In this document: positions 52,770 through 59,874 of the stretch, piece after piece
Layout: each line of letters opens with the position of its first letter
Position numbering within the stretch: the first letter of the stretch is position 1
Origin: Mesorhizobium sp. CA14
GTDB lineage: Bacteria; Pseudomonadota; Alphaproteobacteria; Rhizobiales; Rhizobiaceae
Assembly (NCBI RefSeq): GCF_020165195.1
Contig: NZ_JAIUHR010000028.1
Coordinates: 28,945-92,944, forward strand
Direction of reading: 5' to 3'
DNA: 64,000 nt
Position numbers and translations under genes: made by a program
The notes under the pieces: model-generated
What the model saw: only the letters and a program-made list of their open reading frames with translations
Told to the model about the DNA's origin: nothing
The model's database searches: none

Positions 52770-53494
52770 TTCTTCACCACGGTCGATGCTTCCGCCAAAG
52801 TGACGCCTTCGGACGTCGTGCGAAGCCGCAGGAAGCCGCGCGCCAGCGACAGTACATATTTGCTGTACTCGGTCAGCAGCACGCGCAGCGCTTCCGGCTT
52901 GGTCAGCCAGCCGCCATTGCCGAGGTTAGTGTTGACCACCGGATAAGGCTCCAGGCGTGCGCCATGCAGCAGCCGGCCCATCTCGAGCAGGCTGCGCGGC
53001 ATGTGGTAGTTGTTGGTGACGATGATGATGCTGCCATAGGCGTGGTTCTCCACCCATTTGGCGCTTTCCTCGGCATTGCCGATGGTGTCGAGCGCGGCGC
53101 GGTCGATATCGACGCAGCAGGAGAAGAGCTGCCTGTCGCCGCCCATTGCCGCCTGCAGCTGGCGCCTGGTAGCCGACGGATGGACGCCGCTGATCAGCAA
53201 GCGTTCGCCTTTGCCGGAGGCCAGCAGGTCCATCGCCGCGTCGAGCCGCGACTGCCCGCCGGTGAGCACGATGATGGCATCGGCCCTGGCCGGATTGGCC
53301 GGAGTCGTCATATGGCTGACCTTGTCGGCAAACCAGCCGAAGCCGCCGGCAAAAAGCACCAGCGCGGCCAGAACCACGAAACCGCAGACGCGCAAGGCGA
53401 GCCGCAGACGACCGAACCCGACGGAGGCAGCGCTGCGCATACGCATCGCCGGCATCCGTCCAGCCGTCTCGATCGAATCCCGCGCTTCCATCAT
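52766..53494 (-). CDS. YdcF/SanA-family membrane protein
   Basis: A 242-aa protein with one N-terminal membrane helix (about 30-52). The DUF218 domain contains ADAIIVLTGGQSRLDAAMDLL, LLISGVHP, NAEESAKWVENHAYGSIIIVTNNYHMPRSL. ElyC/SanA/YdcF homologues affect the envelope in ways not well defined. ATG 53494 gives MMEARDSIE; the start codon choice is uncertain since several Met codons lie nearby. It is downstream of the ftsEX region. Confidence 0.85.
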   Translation of the reverse strand: MMEARDSIETAGRMPAMRMRSAASVGFGRLRLALRVCGFVVLAALVLFAGGFGWFADKVSHMTTPANPARADAIIVLTGGQSRLDAAMDLLASGKGERLLISGVHPSATRRQLQAAMGGDRQLFSCCVDIDRAALDTIGNAEESAKWVENHAYGSIIIVTNNYHMPRSLLEMGRLLHGARLEPYPVVNTNLGNGGWLTKPEALRVLLTEYSKYVLSLARGFLRLRTTSEGVTLAEASTVVKN

Positions 53495-53651
53495 CCCCGG
53501 GTTAATCCTGAAAGCTTCTAATGGTTAACTCCGAAATGCGGCCGTTGATAGGTGGGACGGCGCACATTGCGTTACGGCAAGTGTCCCACGTGTGATCGTT
53601 GTCTTGTTTGAATATAGCGCTTTGCGCTGGTTTCCGGATTGATCTCATGGG

Positions 53652-54638
53652 TCAGCCCGCATCCGGCTGGCGAACGTCGATGTCGCTGAGATAGGCGACG
53701 ACGGTCGCATGCGAGGTGGCCGCGGTCAGCGCGCCGATCACCAGCACCATCAGGCCGACGCCAAAGTAACCGGCCGAACCGATGGCGAAATTGCCGAACA
53801 AAGCGGTCGCCTGGTCGGCCTGGGGCGTGGCCATGTTGCGCGACGACCACCAGGAAAAGACGATGAAGACGGCGATCGCCAGGGCGCCGCCGGCGGCCGC
53901 GCCCTTCATGCCGGTGACCAGGAAATGCCAACGGAATTCGCGCGCGATGAAGCGCGCCTCGGCGCCGACGAAATGCAGCACCTCGATGATGTGGCCATTG
54001 CCGGCCATGGCGCCGCGCGTGGCGAACACCACCGTCAGCACGGTCGCCGACAGCATCAGCACCAGAACGGCGATGCCGATCGTCACCGTCGTGTGCGCCA
54101 TGGCGACCAGGCGGTCGACCCAGGTGCGGTGGTCGTCGAGTGCCGCGGTCGGGATTTTCGGCGTGATGGCGGCGCGCATGGCGGCGAAGTCCGGCGGGCT
54201 GGCCTCGTCGATCGTGACGATGATGAGGCGCGGCACCGGCAGCTCGTCGATGTCGAGACCGCTGCCCAGCCATGGTTCCAGAAGGCGCGCGGTCGCGTCG
54301 CGGTCGATGATCTTGGTTCCCTTCACACCGGGGAACTCGCTGGCGATCTGCGAGGCCTGCGCAAGGGCCGCCTCCATGTCGAGACCGTCGGCCGGCTTGA
54401 TCTGGATCGTCGCCTCGCGCGAAATCTGGTTTTCCCATACCGATGCCGTATCGCGCACTAGCGTCACCGCGCCGAAGGTGAGGCAGGACAGGAAGGTCAT
54501 GATGGCGATGACCAGCACCAGCGCCCGTCCGGCGATGTTCTGCGCCGGCACGATCGGCGCCGTCTTGCGCTGGACACGCCGGACCGTCACCGGCGTCTCG
54601 GCTTCGTCGTGGAGGTGATCGGCCGGAAGGTCAGTCAT
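53652..54638 (-). CDS. ftsX: Cell division protein FtsX
   Basis: A 328-aa inner-membrane partner of FtsE. The cytoplasmic N-terminus (about 1-40) is followed by helix 1 (ALVLVIAIMTFLSCLTFGAV), a periplasmic loop (about 65-165) and three further helices with the FtsX permease block. FtsEX controls wall hydrolases at the division site. ATG 54638 overlaps the ftsE stop by 8 bp, so translation is coupled. Confidence 0.92.
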   Translation of the reverse strand: MTDLPADHLHDEAETPVTVRRVQRKTAPIVPAQNIAGRALVLVIAIMTFLSCLTFGAVTLVRDTASVWENQISREATIQIKPADGLDMEAALAQASQIASEFPGVKGTKIIDRDATARLLEPWLGSGLDIDELPVPRLIIVTIDEASPPDFAAMRAAITPKIPTAALDDHRTWVDRLVAMAHTTVTIGIAVLVLMLSATVLTVVFATRGAMAGNGHIIEVLHFVGAEARFIAREFRWHFLVTGMKGAAAGGALAIAVFIVFSWWSSRNMATPQADQATALFGNFAIGSAGYFGVGLMVLVIGALTAATSHATVVAYLSDIDVRQPDAG

Positions 54639-55290
54639 AGACGTCCAACCTTCCACCGGCCAGAATCATGCGGCGCGCATCGACCTGCTCCATCAGGCCA
54701 AGGTCGTGGGTGGCGATGACCACAGCGGTGCCCAGCCGGTTGAGCTCTATGAACAGCCTGAGCAGCCGGCGCGCCAGCGGCGGGTCGACATTGCCGGTGG
54801 GCTCGTCGGCCAGAAGGATCTCCGGCTGTTCGATCAAGGCCCGGGCAATCGCGGCGCGCTGCTTCTCGCCGCCGGACAGCACCGGCGGCAGCACATGCAT
54901 GCGGTCGCCGAGGCCGACCCATTTCAGAAGCTCGGTGACATCGGTGCGGTAGGTCGCTTCCTCGCGCCCGCGTACGCGCAGCGGCAGCGCGACATTCTCG
55001 TAGGTCGTCATATGGTCGAGCAGGCGGAAGTCCTGGAACACCACGCCGATGCGGCGGCGCAGCAGCGGCAGTTCGCCCCGCGAAATGCGCGAGCGATCCT
55101 TGCCGAAGATGGTGATCAGGCCGCGCGTCGGCTTCAGCGACATGAACAGCAAGCGCAGCAAGGTCGTCTTGCCGGCGCCCGAAGGGCCGCTCAGGAACTG
55201 GAAGGAGCGCTCCGGAATGTGCAGGGAGATGTCCCGGAGGATCTCCGGACCCATGCCATAGCGGAGGCCGACATTTTCGAAGCGGATCAC
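54631..55290 (-). CDS. ftsE: Cell division ATP-binding protein FtsE
   Basis: A 219-aa ABC ATPase. Walker A GPSGAGKT is at residues 35-42, the Q-loop in VFQDFRLL, the signature LSGGEKQRAAIAR and Walker B EILLADEPTGNVD. IRFENVGLRYGMGPEILRDIS is the start. It pairs with FtsX. Its promoter region contains an exact TTAA-N7-TTAA box (55361-55375). Confidence 0.95.
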   Translation of the reverse strand: MIRFENVGLRYGMGPEILRDISLHIPERSFQFLSGPSGAGKTTLLRLLFMSLKPTRGLITIFGKDRSRISRGELPLLRRRIGVVFQDFRLLDHMTTYENVALPLRVRGREEATYRTDVTELLKWVGLGDRMHVLPPVLSGGEKQRAAIARALIEQPEILLADEPTGNVDPPLARRLLRLFIELNRLGTAVVIATHDLGLMEQVDARRMILAGGRLDVYD

Positions 55291-55360
55291 GTTCGGCGAC
55301 CTGGAAACTCTCGGCGGCGACGCGCCACAATCTACTCTAACAGACCATCGGCCGGCATGG

Positions 55361-55375
55361 TTAACCGGCGGTTAA
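55361..55375. promoter_or_regulatory. Putative CtrA-binding box (TTAA-N7-TTAA)
   Basis: TTAACCGGCGGTTAA matches the CtrA consensus exactly and is a perfect dyad about one central base. A half-site TTAACCA lies at about 55422. The box is between divergent ftsE and an envelope-protein gene, 71 bp from ftsE and 97 bp from the other. CtrA is the alphaproteobacterial cell-cycle regulator. Confidence 0.55.
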
Positions 55376-55471
55376 TTTTGCGATGCTCAGCGTGCATCAA
55401 AGCCATTCCGGTGGGGAAGCGTTAACCAATTCCGTTTACGCAAAAGAAACGAAGACTGCACTGGTGCCGTA

Positions 55472-56104
55472 ATGGCTGACGAGAGAACCGCGCGCCCTGT
55501 TTCCGGCGAAATCATGACCGGCACGGCAACAAATGCCGCGCCGGAACGCGTCATGTTCGGTACCGCCGATATCGTCGATGCCGATTACGTGGTGCTGACG
55601 CGTTTTGCCGCTTATCCAGAATCGGCACCGCCGCCGCAGATGCCGTCGACGCCATCGATCGGCGGCATGGGCATGCTTCGCAGATCGGAGGCGGCGCCGT
55701 CGCGATCCTCGCGTGGCGGTCCATTGTTCTGGATAGCCGGCATCGGTATAGCGCTGGTCTCCTTCTGGGTGTCGGGCGGTCATGCGCTGGTCCGGCAGAG
55801 CCCCTTTTGGACGGCCGCCGCGCCGGCGAGCGCGCTCACCATTTCCGGCGTGACGTCGCGCATCGATGCGACGGGCTTGAAGCCGGTGCTGTTCGTGGAT
55901 GGCGAGGCAGCGAATGACGGCATGAGGTCGGAAACACTGCCGCCGCTCGAAATCCGCGTCACCGACAACAATTCCAACATCATCCGCTACAGGCTGGGGA
56001 CATCCAACCGTTCCCTGGGGCCTGGCGAAAGATTCGGCTTTTCCAGCCGCCTCGATGTGCCTAAAGACGGCGTCAGAACCGTCTCCGTAATCTTCGCCGG
56101 CTAG
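55472..56104 (+). CDS. Membrane-anchored envelope protein, DUF3426-like
   Basis: A 210-aa protein. A disordered N-terminal ~80 residues (Pro/Ser-rich) leads to one membrane helix (about 85-103, LFWIAGIGIALVSFWVSGG). The extracytoplasmic domain (ALTISGVTSRIDATGLKPVLFVDGEAAND, then EIRVTDNNSNIIRYRLG) resembles the DUF3426 domain often found divergent to ftsE in rhizobia. The zinc-ribbon head common in relatives is not visible. The function is unknown. Confidence 0.7.
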   Translation: MADERTARPVSGEIMTGTATNAAPERVMFGTADIVDADYVVLTRFAAYPESAPPPQMPSTPSIGGMGMLRRSEAAPSRSSRGGPLFWIAGIGIALVSFWVSGGHALVRQSPFWTAAAPASALTISGVTSRIDATGLKPVLFVDGEAANDGMRSETLPPLEIRVTDNNSNIIRYRLGTSNRSLGPGERFGFSSRLDVPKDGVRTVSVIFAG

Positions 56105-56115
56105 GTATGTCGATC

Positions 56116-56141
56116 TTCAGGTGAGGCCGGCCTGACCTGAA
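56116..56141. terminator. Hairpin after the envelope gene
   Basis: TTCAGGT (56116-56122) and ACCTGAA (56135-56141) form a 7-bp stem with a GC-rich loop that is itself partly self-complementary (AGGCCGGCCT). No T-run follows. The motif resembles TCAGGTGATGCCGGCCTG near 18734, so it may also be a repeat remnant. Confidence 0.4.
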
Positions 56142-56192
56142 TCTCAATAGACCTCACCTTCCGGCGTTGAAGCCGATTGGAAGGACAAAACT

Positions 56193-56735
56193 ATGCCAGT
56201 TGTACGCGGCAAGGACATCGAGGTCCTGTTTTCGGCGTCGGCGATCGCGCGCCGCAATCTCGAGCTCGCCAAGGAAATCGCCGGGCGCGACTACCATGAC
56301 CTTCTGGTGATCTCGATCCTCAAGGGCTCGTTCGTCTTCGCCGCCGATCTCATCCGCGCCATGCATGATGTCGGCCTGTCGCCGGAGGTCGAGTTCATCT
56401 TCATCTCCAGCTATGGCGCCGGCACCACGAGCGGCGAGGTCAGGGTGCTGCGTGACATCGACAACGAGGTCGCCGGCCGCGACGTGCTGCTGATCGACGA
56501 CATACTGGAATCCGGCAAGACGCTTTCCTACACCCGCGACCTGATGCTTTCGCGTGGCGCCAAGAGCTGCGCCGTCGCGGTGCTGCTCGACAAGCGCATG
56601 CGCCGCCAGACCTCGCTCAACGCCGACTATGTCGGCTTCGATTGCCCGGACTATTTTGTCGTCGGCTACGGCATGGATGTCGCCCATGCGTTCCGCGAGC
56701 TGCCGTTTGTCGGTGTGGTGAAAGGCGACGCCTGA
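56193..56735 (+). CDS. hpt: Hypoxanthine phosphoribosyltransferase
   Basis: A 180-aa purine-salvage enzyme converting hypoxanthine (and guanine) with PRPP to nucleotides. VLLIDDILESGKTL is the PRPP loop, and ILKGSFVFAADLIRAM and VEFIFISSYG are family blocks. The fold is complete. ATG 56193 follows GGAAGGA. The cpdR gene is next on the strand, 79 bp on, without obvious link. Confidence 0.93.
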   Translation: MPVVRGKDIEVLFSASAIARRNLELAKEIAGRDYHDLLVISILKGSFVFAADLIRAMHDVGLSPEVEFIFISSYGAGTTSGEVRVLRDIDNEVAGRDVLLIDDILESGKTLSYTRDLMLSRGAKSCAVAVLLDKRMRRQTSLNADYVGFDCPDYFVVGYGMDVAHAFRELPFVGVVKGDA

Positions 56736-56814
56736 GGAGGCGGGGCCATTCCGAAAGCTGCCGATCGTTAGAATTTTCAGAAAACATCAACATTTCGGCG
56801 GCATCTATCTCGGC

Positions 56815-57186
56815 ATGGCAAAGCTTCTGATCGTCGAGGACGATGAGTCCGTCCGCACCCTCGCTGCCCGCGCGCTCGAGCGCGATGGCCACAATGTCAC
56901 CATCGCCACCGACGGCGCGCAGGGGCTGGACATGATCCGGCAGGCGCGTGGCGGTTTCGATCTGGTGGTGTCCGATATCCGCATGCCGGAAATGGACGGC
57001 ATCGAGATGGCGACAGCCGCCTCGAGAGAGTTCCCTACGATGCGGATCATGCTGATGACCGGCTATGCCGACCAGCGCGAGCGCGCCGAGGAACTCAACG
57101 GCATCATCCTCGACGTCGTGCAGAAGCCGTTCACGCTTGCCGAGATCCGCGGCCGCGTCGGCAAGGCATTAAGCTGCTTCGCTTGA
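56815..57186 (+). CDS. cpdR: Single-domain response regulator CpdR
   Basis: A 123-aa receiver-only protein. Acidic pocket E8, D9 and D10, phospho-acceptor D54 in SDIRMPEMDG, and MTGYADQRERAEEL then KPFTLAEI resemble Caulobacter CpdR. CpdR is phosphorylated through the CckA-ChpT relay; when dephosphorylated it brings substrates such as PdeA to the ClpXP protease at the pole. It is the other cell-cycle gene in the window besides ftsEX. Its end overlaps the convergent transporter gene by 18 bp. Confidence 0.85.
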   Translation: MAKLLIVEDDESVRTLAARALERDGHNVTIATDGAQGLDMIRQARGGFDLVVSDIRMPEMDGIEMATAASREFPTMRIMLMTGYADQRERAEELNGIILDVVQKPFTLAEIRGRVGKALSCFA

Positions 57187-58134
57187 GACCGCATCGGTCG
57201 TAACAGGGGCGGTCGGGGCAGCACCTCGCCGACGCCCGCCGCTGAGCGCAAGCAGGCCGGCGCCGATGATCAATGCGGCGCCCAGCACGGTGGTTTCACG
57301 CGGCACTTCGGCGAAGAACAGGAAACCCCAGAGCGGCGACCACAGAATGCCTGTATATTCGAACGTGGCGACGCGGTTGGCGGGCGCCATCCGGTAGGCC
57401 TGCGACAACAGGATCATGCCGGCCGAAGCGACGAGGCCGCAGGCGGCCATCTTCAGGAAGTCCGCCATTGTCGGCCACACCCATGGCCGCACCAGGAATT
57501 CGACGCTCGGATGCGCGGCATGGGTGATGCCGGCAAGTTGGAAGACGGTCGCGACGGCAACGGCGCCGCTGAGATAGGCGCCGTTCTGGTAGAAGGCCAT
57601 CACGGTCGAGGATTCGGTGTCGCCGATGCGGCGCGCCATCAGTTGCGAAAAGCCGTAGAGGAAGGCCGAGCCCAGCGACAGCAGCGCCGCCCAGTCGAAC
57701 ACGCCGGCGCCCGGACGCACCATCACAAGCACGCCGACCAGGCCGATCAGCACCGTCGCCAGCGTTTTCCAGGAGACGCGCTCGCCGAGATAGGGACCGG
57801 CCATCGCCATGATGAACAGCGGCGCCATGAAATAGAGCGCCACCGCATCGGCCAGCGGCAAGGCGGCGATCGCCAGATAATAGACCGTGTAGGACGAGAA
57901 CTGGATGAAGGCGCGCAGCGTCAGCATGCCGAAGCGCTTCGACAGCACCGCCTTCAGGCCGACATCGGCCTGGACGAGTACGATCAGGATCGGCAGAGCG
58001 ACGATGGCGCGGATCGCCATCACCTCGGTCACCGGATAGCCGCTCGACACCGCCTTCACCAGCGGATCCTGCAGCGAAAAGACCAGCACGCCGAGGCAGA
58101 GGCTCAAAATGCCAAGCACCGTCCGGTTCTGCAT
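57169..58134 (-). CDS. DMT-superfamily transporter (EamA)
   Basis: A 321-aa inner-membrane transporter with about ten helices. Two EamA halves show FSLQDPLVKAVSSGYPVTEVMAIR, YLAIAALPLADAVALYFMAPLFI and AFEYTGILWSPLWGFLFF-like blocks. The C-terminal ~20 residues are polar and Ala/Thr-rich. ATG 58134 (MQNRTVLGILSLC) starts the first helix; upstream frame is not transporter-like. The substrate is unknown. It is divergent from the LysR gene at 58311. Confidence 0.85.
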   Translation of the reverse strand: MQNRTVLGILSLCLGVLVFSLQDPLVKAVSSGYPVTEVMAIRAIVALPILIVLVQADVGLKAVLSKRFGMLTLRAFIQFSSYTVYYLAIAALPLADAVALYFMAPLFIMAMAGPYLGERVSWKTLATVLIGLVGVLVMVRPGAGVFDWAALLSLGSAFLYGFSQLMARRIGDTESSTVMAFYQNGAYLSGAVAVATVFQLAGITHAAHPSVEFLVRPWVWPTMADFLKMAACGLVASAGMILLSQAYRMAPANRVATFEYTGILWSPLWGFLFFAEVPRETTVLGAALIIGAGLLALSGGRRRGAAPTAPVTTDAVSSEAA

Positions 58135-58310
58135 GATCGATCCAGCGAAAAAGAACCCGCCACCGTTTTCAGGCAGCGGGCACGAGTGAGGACTCTTCGA
58201 TTGGTCCGCGACCGATTTCGCGGTCGCATATCCAATGGGTGTCGTGACTATCCTGCGGCGTTTGACATCTGGCAAACGAATTGGAATGATGCCAGCAATC
58301 AGCTTTTCTT

Positions 58311-59207
58311 ATGGCGACTTCGATGCGACCAGTCCTCGACAGCGACCTCCTGCGCACCTTCGTGGCGGTGGCCGAAACCGGCAATTTCACACGTGCGGCG
58401 GAGAAAGCCGGGCGCACGCAATCGGCCGTGTCCATGCAGATGAAGAAGCTGGAGGACATGGTCGGCGACAATCTGTTCGAGCGCGGCTCACGCGGCGTGG
58501 CGCTGACGCGCCGCGGCGGCGAATTGATCGCCAACGCGCGCCGGATCGTCTCGCTGCTCGACGAGACGGCGGCCTCGCTGGTGGCGCCGCCGCTCGGCGG
58601 GCTGGTGCGCATCGGCATCCCGGCCGAATATGGACGTTCGATCCTGTCGCGGGCGCTGGGCGAATTCGCCAAGCGGCATCCGCGCGTCGAGGTCACGGTG
58701 CGCTACGCACATTCGGATTCGCAAGTGCGGGCACTCGCGGCCGGCGAGCTCGACCTCGCGGTGGTGTTCGAATGGGAGGGCTCTTCCGGCGGCGAGGTGC
58801 TGATGCACGACCCGACGGTCTGGGTGACATCGACGCTGCACCACATGCATGAGGAACGGCCGGTGCCGATCGCGCTCTACAGCCGCAACGGCTGGTGCCG
58901 CGACTTCGCCATCAAGTCGCTGCAGCAGCGCGGCCTCGACTACCGCGTCGCCTATACCAGCGACACCAATGGCGGCCTGACGCTCGCCGTCACTTCCGGC
59001 CTGGCGATCGCGCCGATCTCGCGCAGCAACATCCCGCCTGATTGCCGCGAACTGACGGCTGCCGACGGTTTCGGCGACATCGATTCCTCGAACGTTGTCC
59101 TGCACCGCAATCCGCTGGCGACCGGCGAAGCGATCGACGGCATGGAGAACGCGATCCGCGAGGCCTTCATGCTGACCCGGCAGACCGGCGCGGCGGTCGG
59201 ACTTTAG
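58311..59207 (+). CDS. LysR-family transcriptional regulator
   Basis: A 298-aa regulator. LRTFVAVAETGNFTRAAEKAGRTQSAVSMQMKKLE is the helix-turn-helix, and the LysR substrate-binding domain follows (LVRIGIPAEYGRSIL, ELDLAVVFEW). It diverges from the EamA transporter gene with a 176-bp gap, a typical arrangement for control of that exporter. ATG 58323 is an alternative start four codons in. Confidence 0.9.
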   Translation: MATSMRPVLDSDLLRTFVAVAETGNFTRAAEKAGRTQSAVSMQMKKLEDMVGDNLFERGSRGVALTRRGGELIANARRIVSLLDETAASLVAPPLGGLVRIGIPAEYGRSILSRALGEFAKRHPRVEVTVRYAHSDSQVRALAAGELDLAVVFEWEGSSGGEVLMHDPTVWVTSTLHHMHEERPVPIALYSRNGWCRDFAIKSLQQRGLDYRVAYTSDTNGGLTLAVTSGLAIAPISRSNIPPDCRELTAADGFGDIDSSNVVLHRNPLATGEAIDGMENAIREAFMLTRQTGAAVGL

Positions 59208-59806
59208 TCCGGCGGGCCACTTTCAATCTGCCTGAGCCAGCGCATGGCATCATCCAGGCGATCGTCGCCCCAGAACAGCTCGCCGTCGACGAGGAAACTC
59301 GGCGAGCCGAAAATGCCGAGCGCCTTGGCTTGTTCGGTCGCGGCGGCGAGATCAGCCTTGGCGGCGTCGCTGTCGGCCTCCCGCAGGATCGGTTCCGGTT
59401 TCTGCCCCGCTTTCTTGATGCTTGCCGAGATGTTCGGCTCGCTGCCGGCCGGCTCACCCATCTCGAACCAGCGTCGGTAGCTCTCCCTGGCATAGGCCTC
59501 GCACCAGCCCTCCCGCGCGGCAATGACGGCGACGCGATTGGCGCGCTCAAGTTCGGCAAGCGGATAGGGCGCGGGTAGCTTGGGCACCATCCTGTACGTC
59601 GCCGCGCGACGCTCTATGTCGCGCCACATATAGGCGGCCTTCACCGGCTTCTTGGCGAAGGGGATATTGTCCATCTCGATCATGATCGAGCGCACGTTGA
59701 ATGGCCGCCAGCGGAACTCGATGCCGGTCTCAGCCTGGATCTTCGCCAGTCGCATCACCGAAAGGTAGGTGTAGGTGCTGCCGATGGAAAACCAGAAATC
59801 GATCAT
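59204..59806 (-). CDS. 2-hydroxychromene-2-carboxylate isomerase (DsbA/kappa-GST fold)
   Basis: A 200-aa thioredoxin-fold protein of the HCCA isomerase family. It begins MIDFWFSIGSTYTYLSVMRL, the Ser in SIGST being the glutathione-contact residue. FRWRPFNVRSIM and the C-terminal GIFGSPSFLVDGELFWGDDRL are diagnostic. It may isomerise aromatic breakdown intermediates with glutathione. No naphthalene genes are nearby. Its stop overlaps the LysR stop by 4 bp. Confidence 0.9.
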   Translation of the reverse strand: MIDFWFSIGSTYTYLSVMRLAKIQAETGIEFRWRPFNVRSIMIEMDNIPFAKKPVKAAYMWRDIERRAATYRMVPKLPAPYPLAELERANRVAVIAAREGWCEAYARESYRRWFEMGEPAGSEPNISASIKKAGQKPEPILREADSDAAKADLAAATEQAKALGIFGSPSFLVDGELFWGDDRLDDAMRWLRQIESGPPD

Positions 59807-59874
59807 CGCCCTGTGCCCTCGGCTATGACGCTACCGGTTCTGAATGTGCAGGGCAATCTCGCAACGCCGACGGA

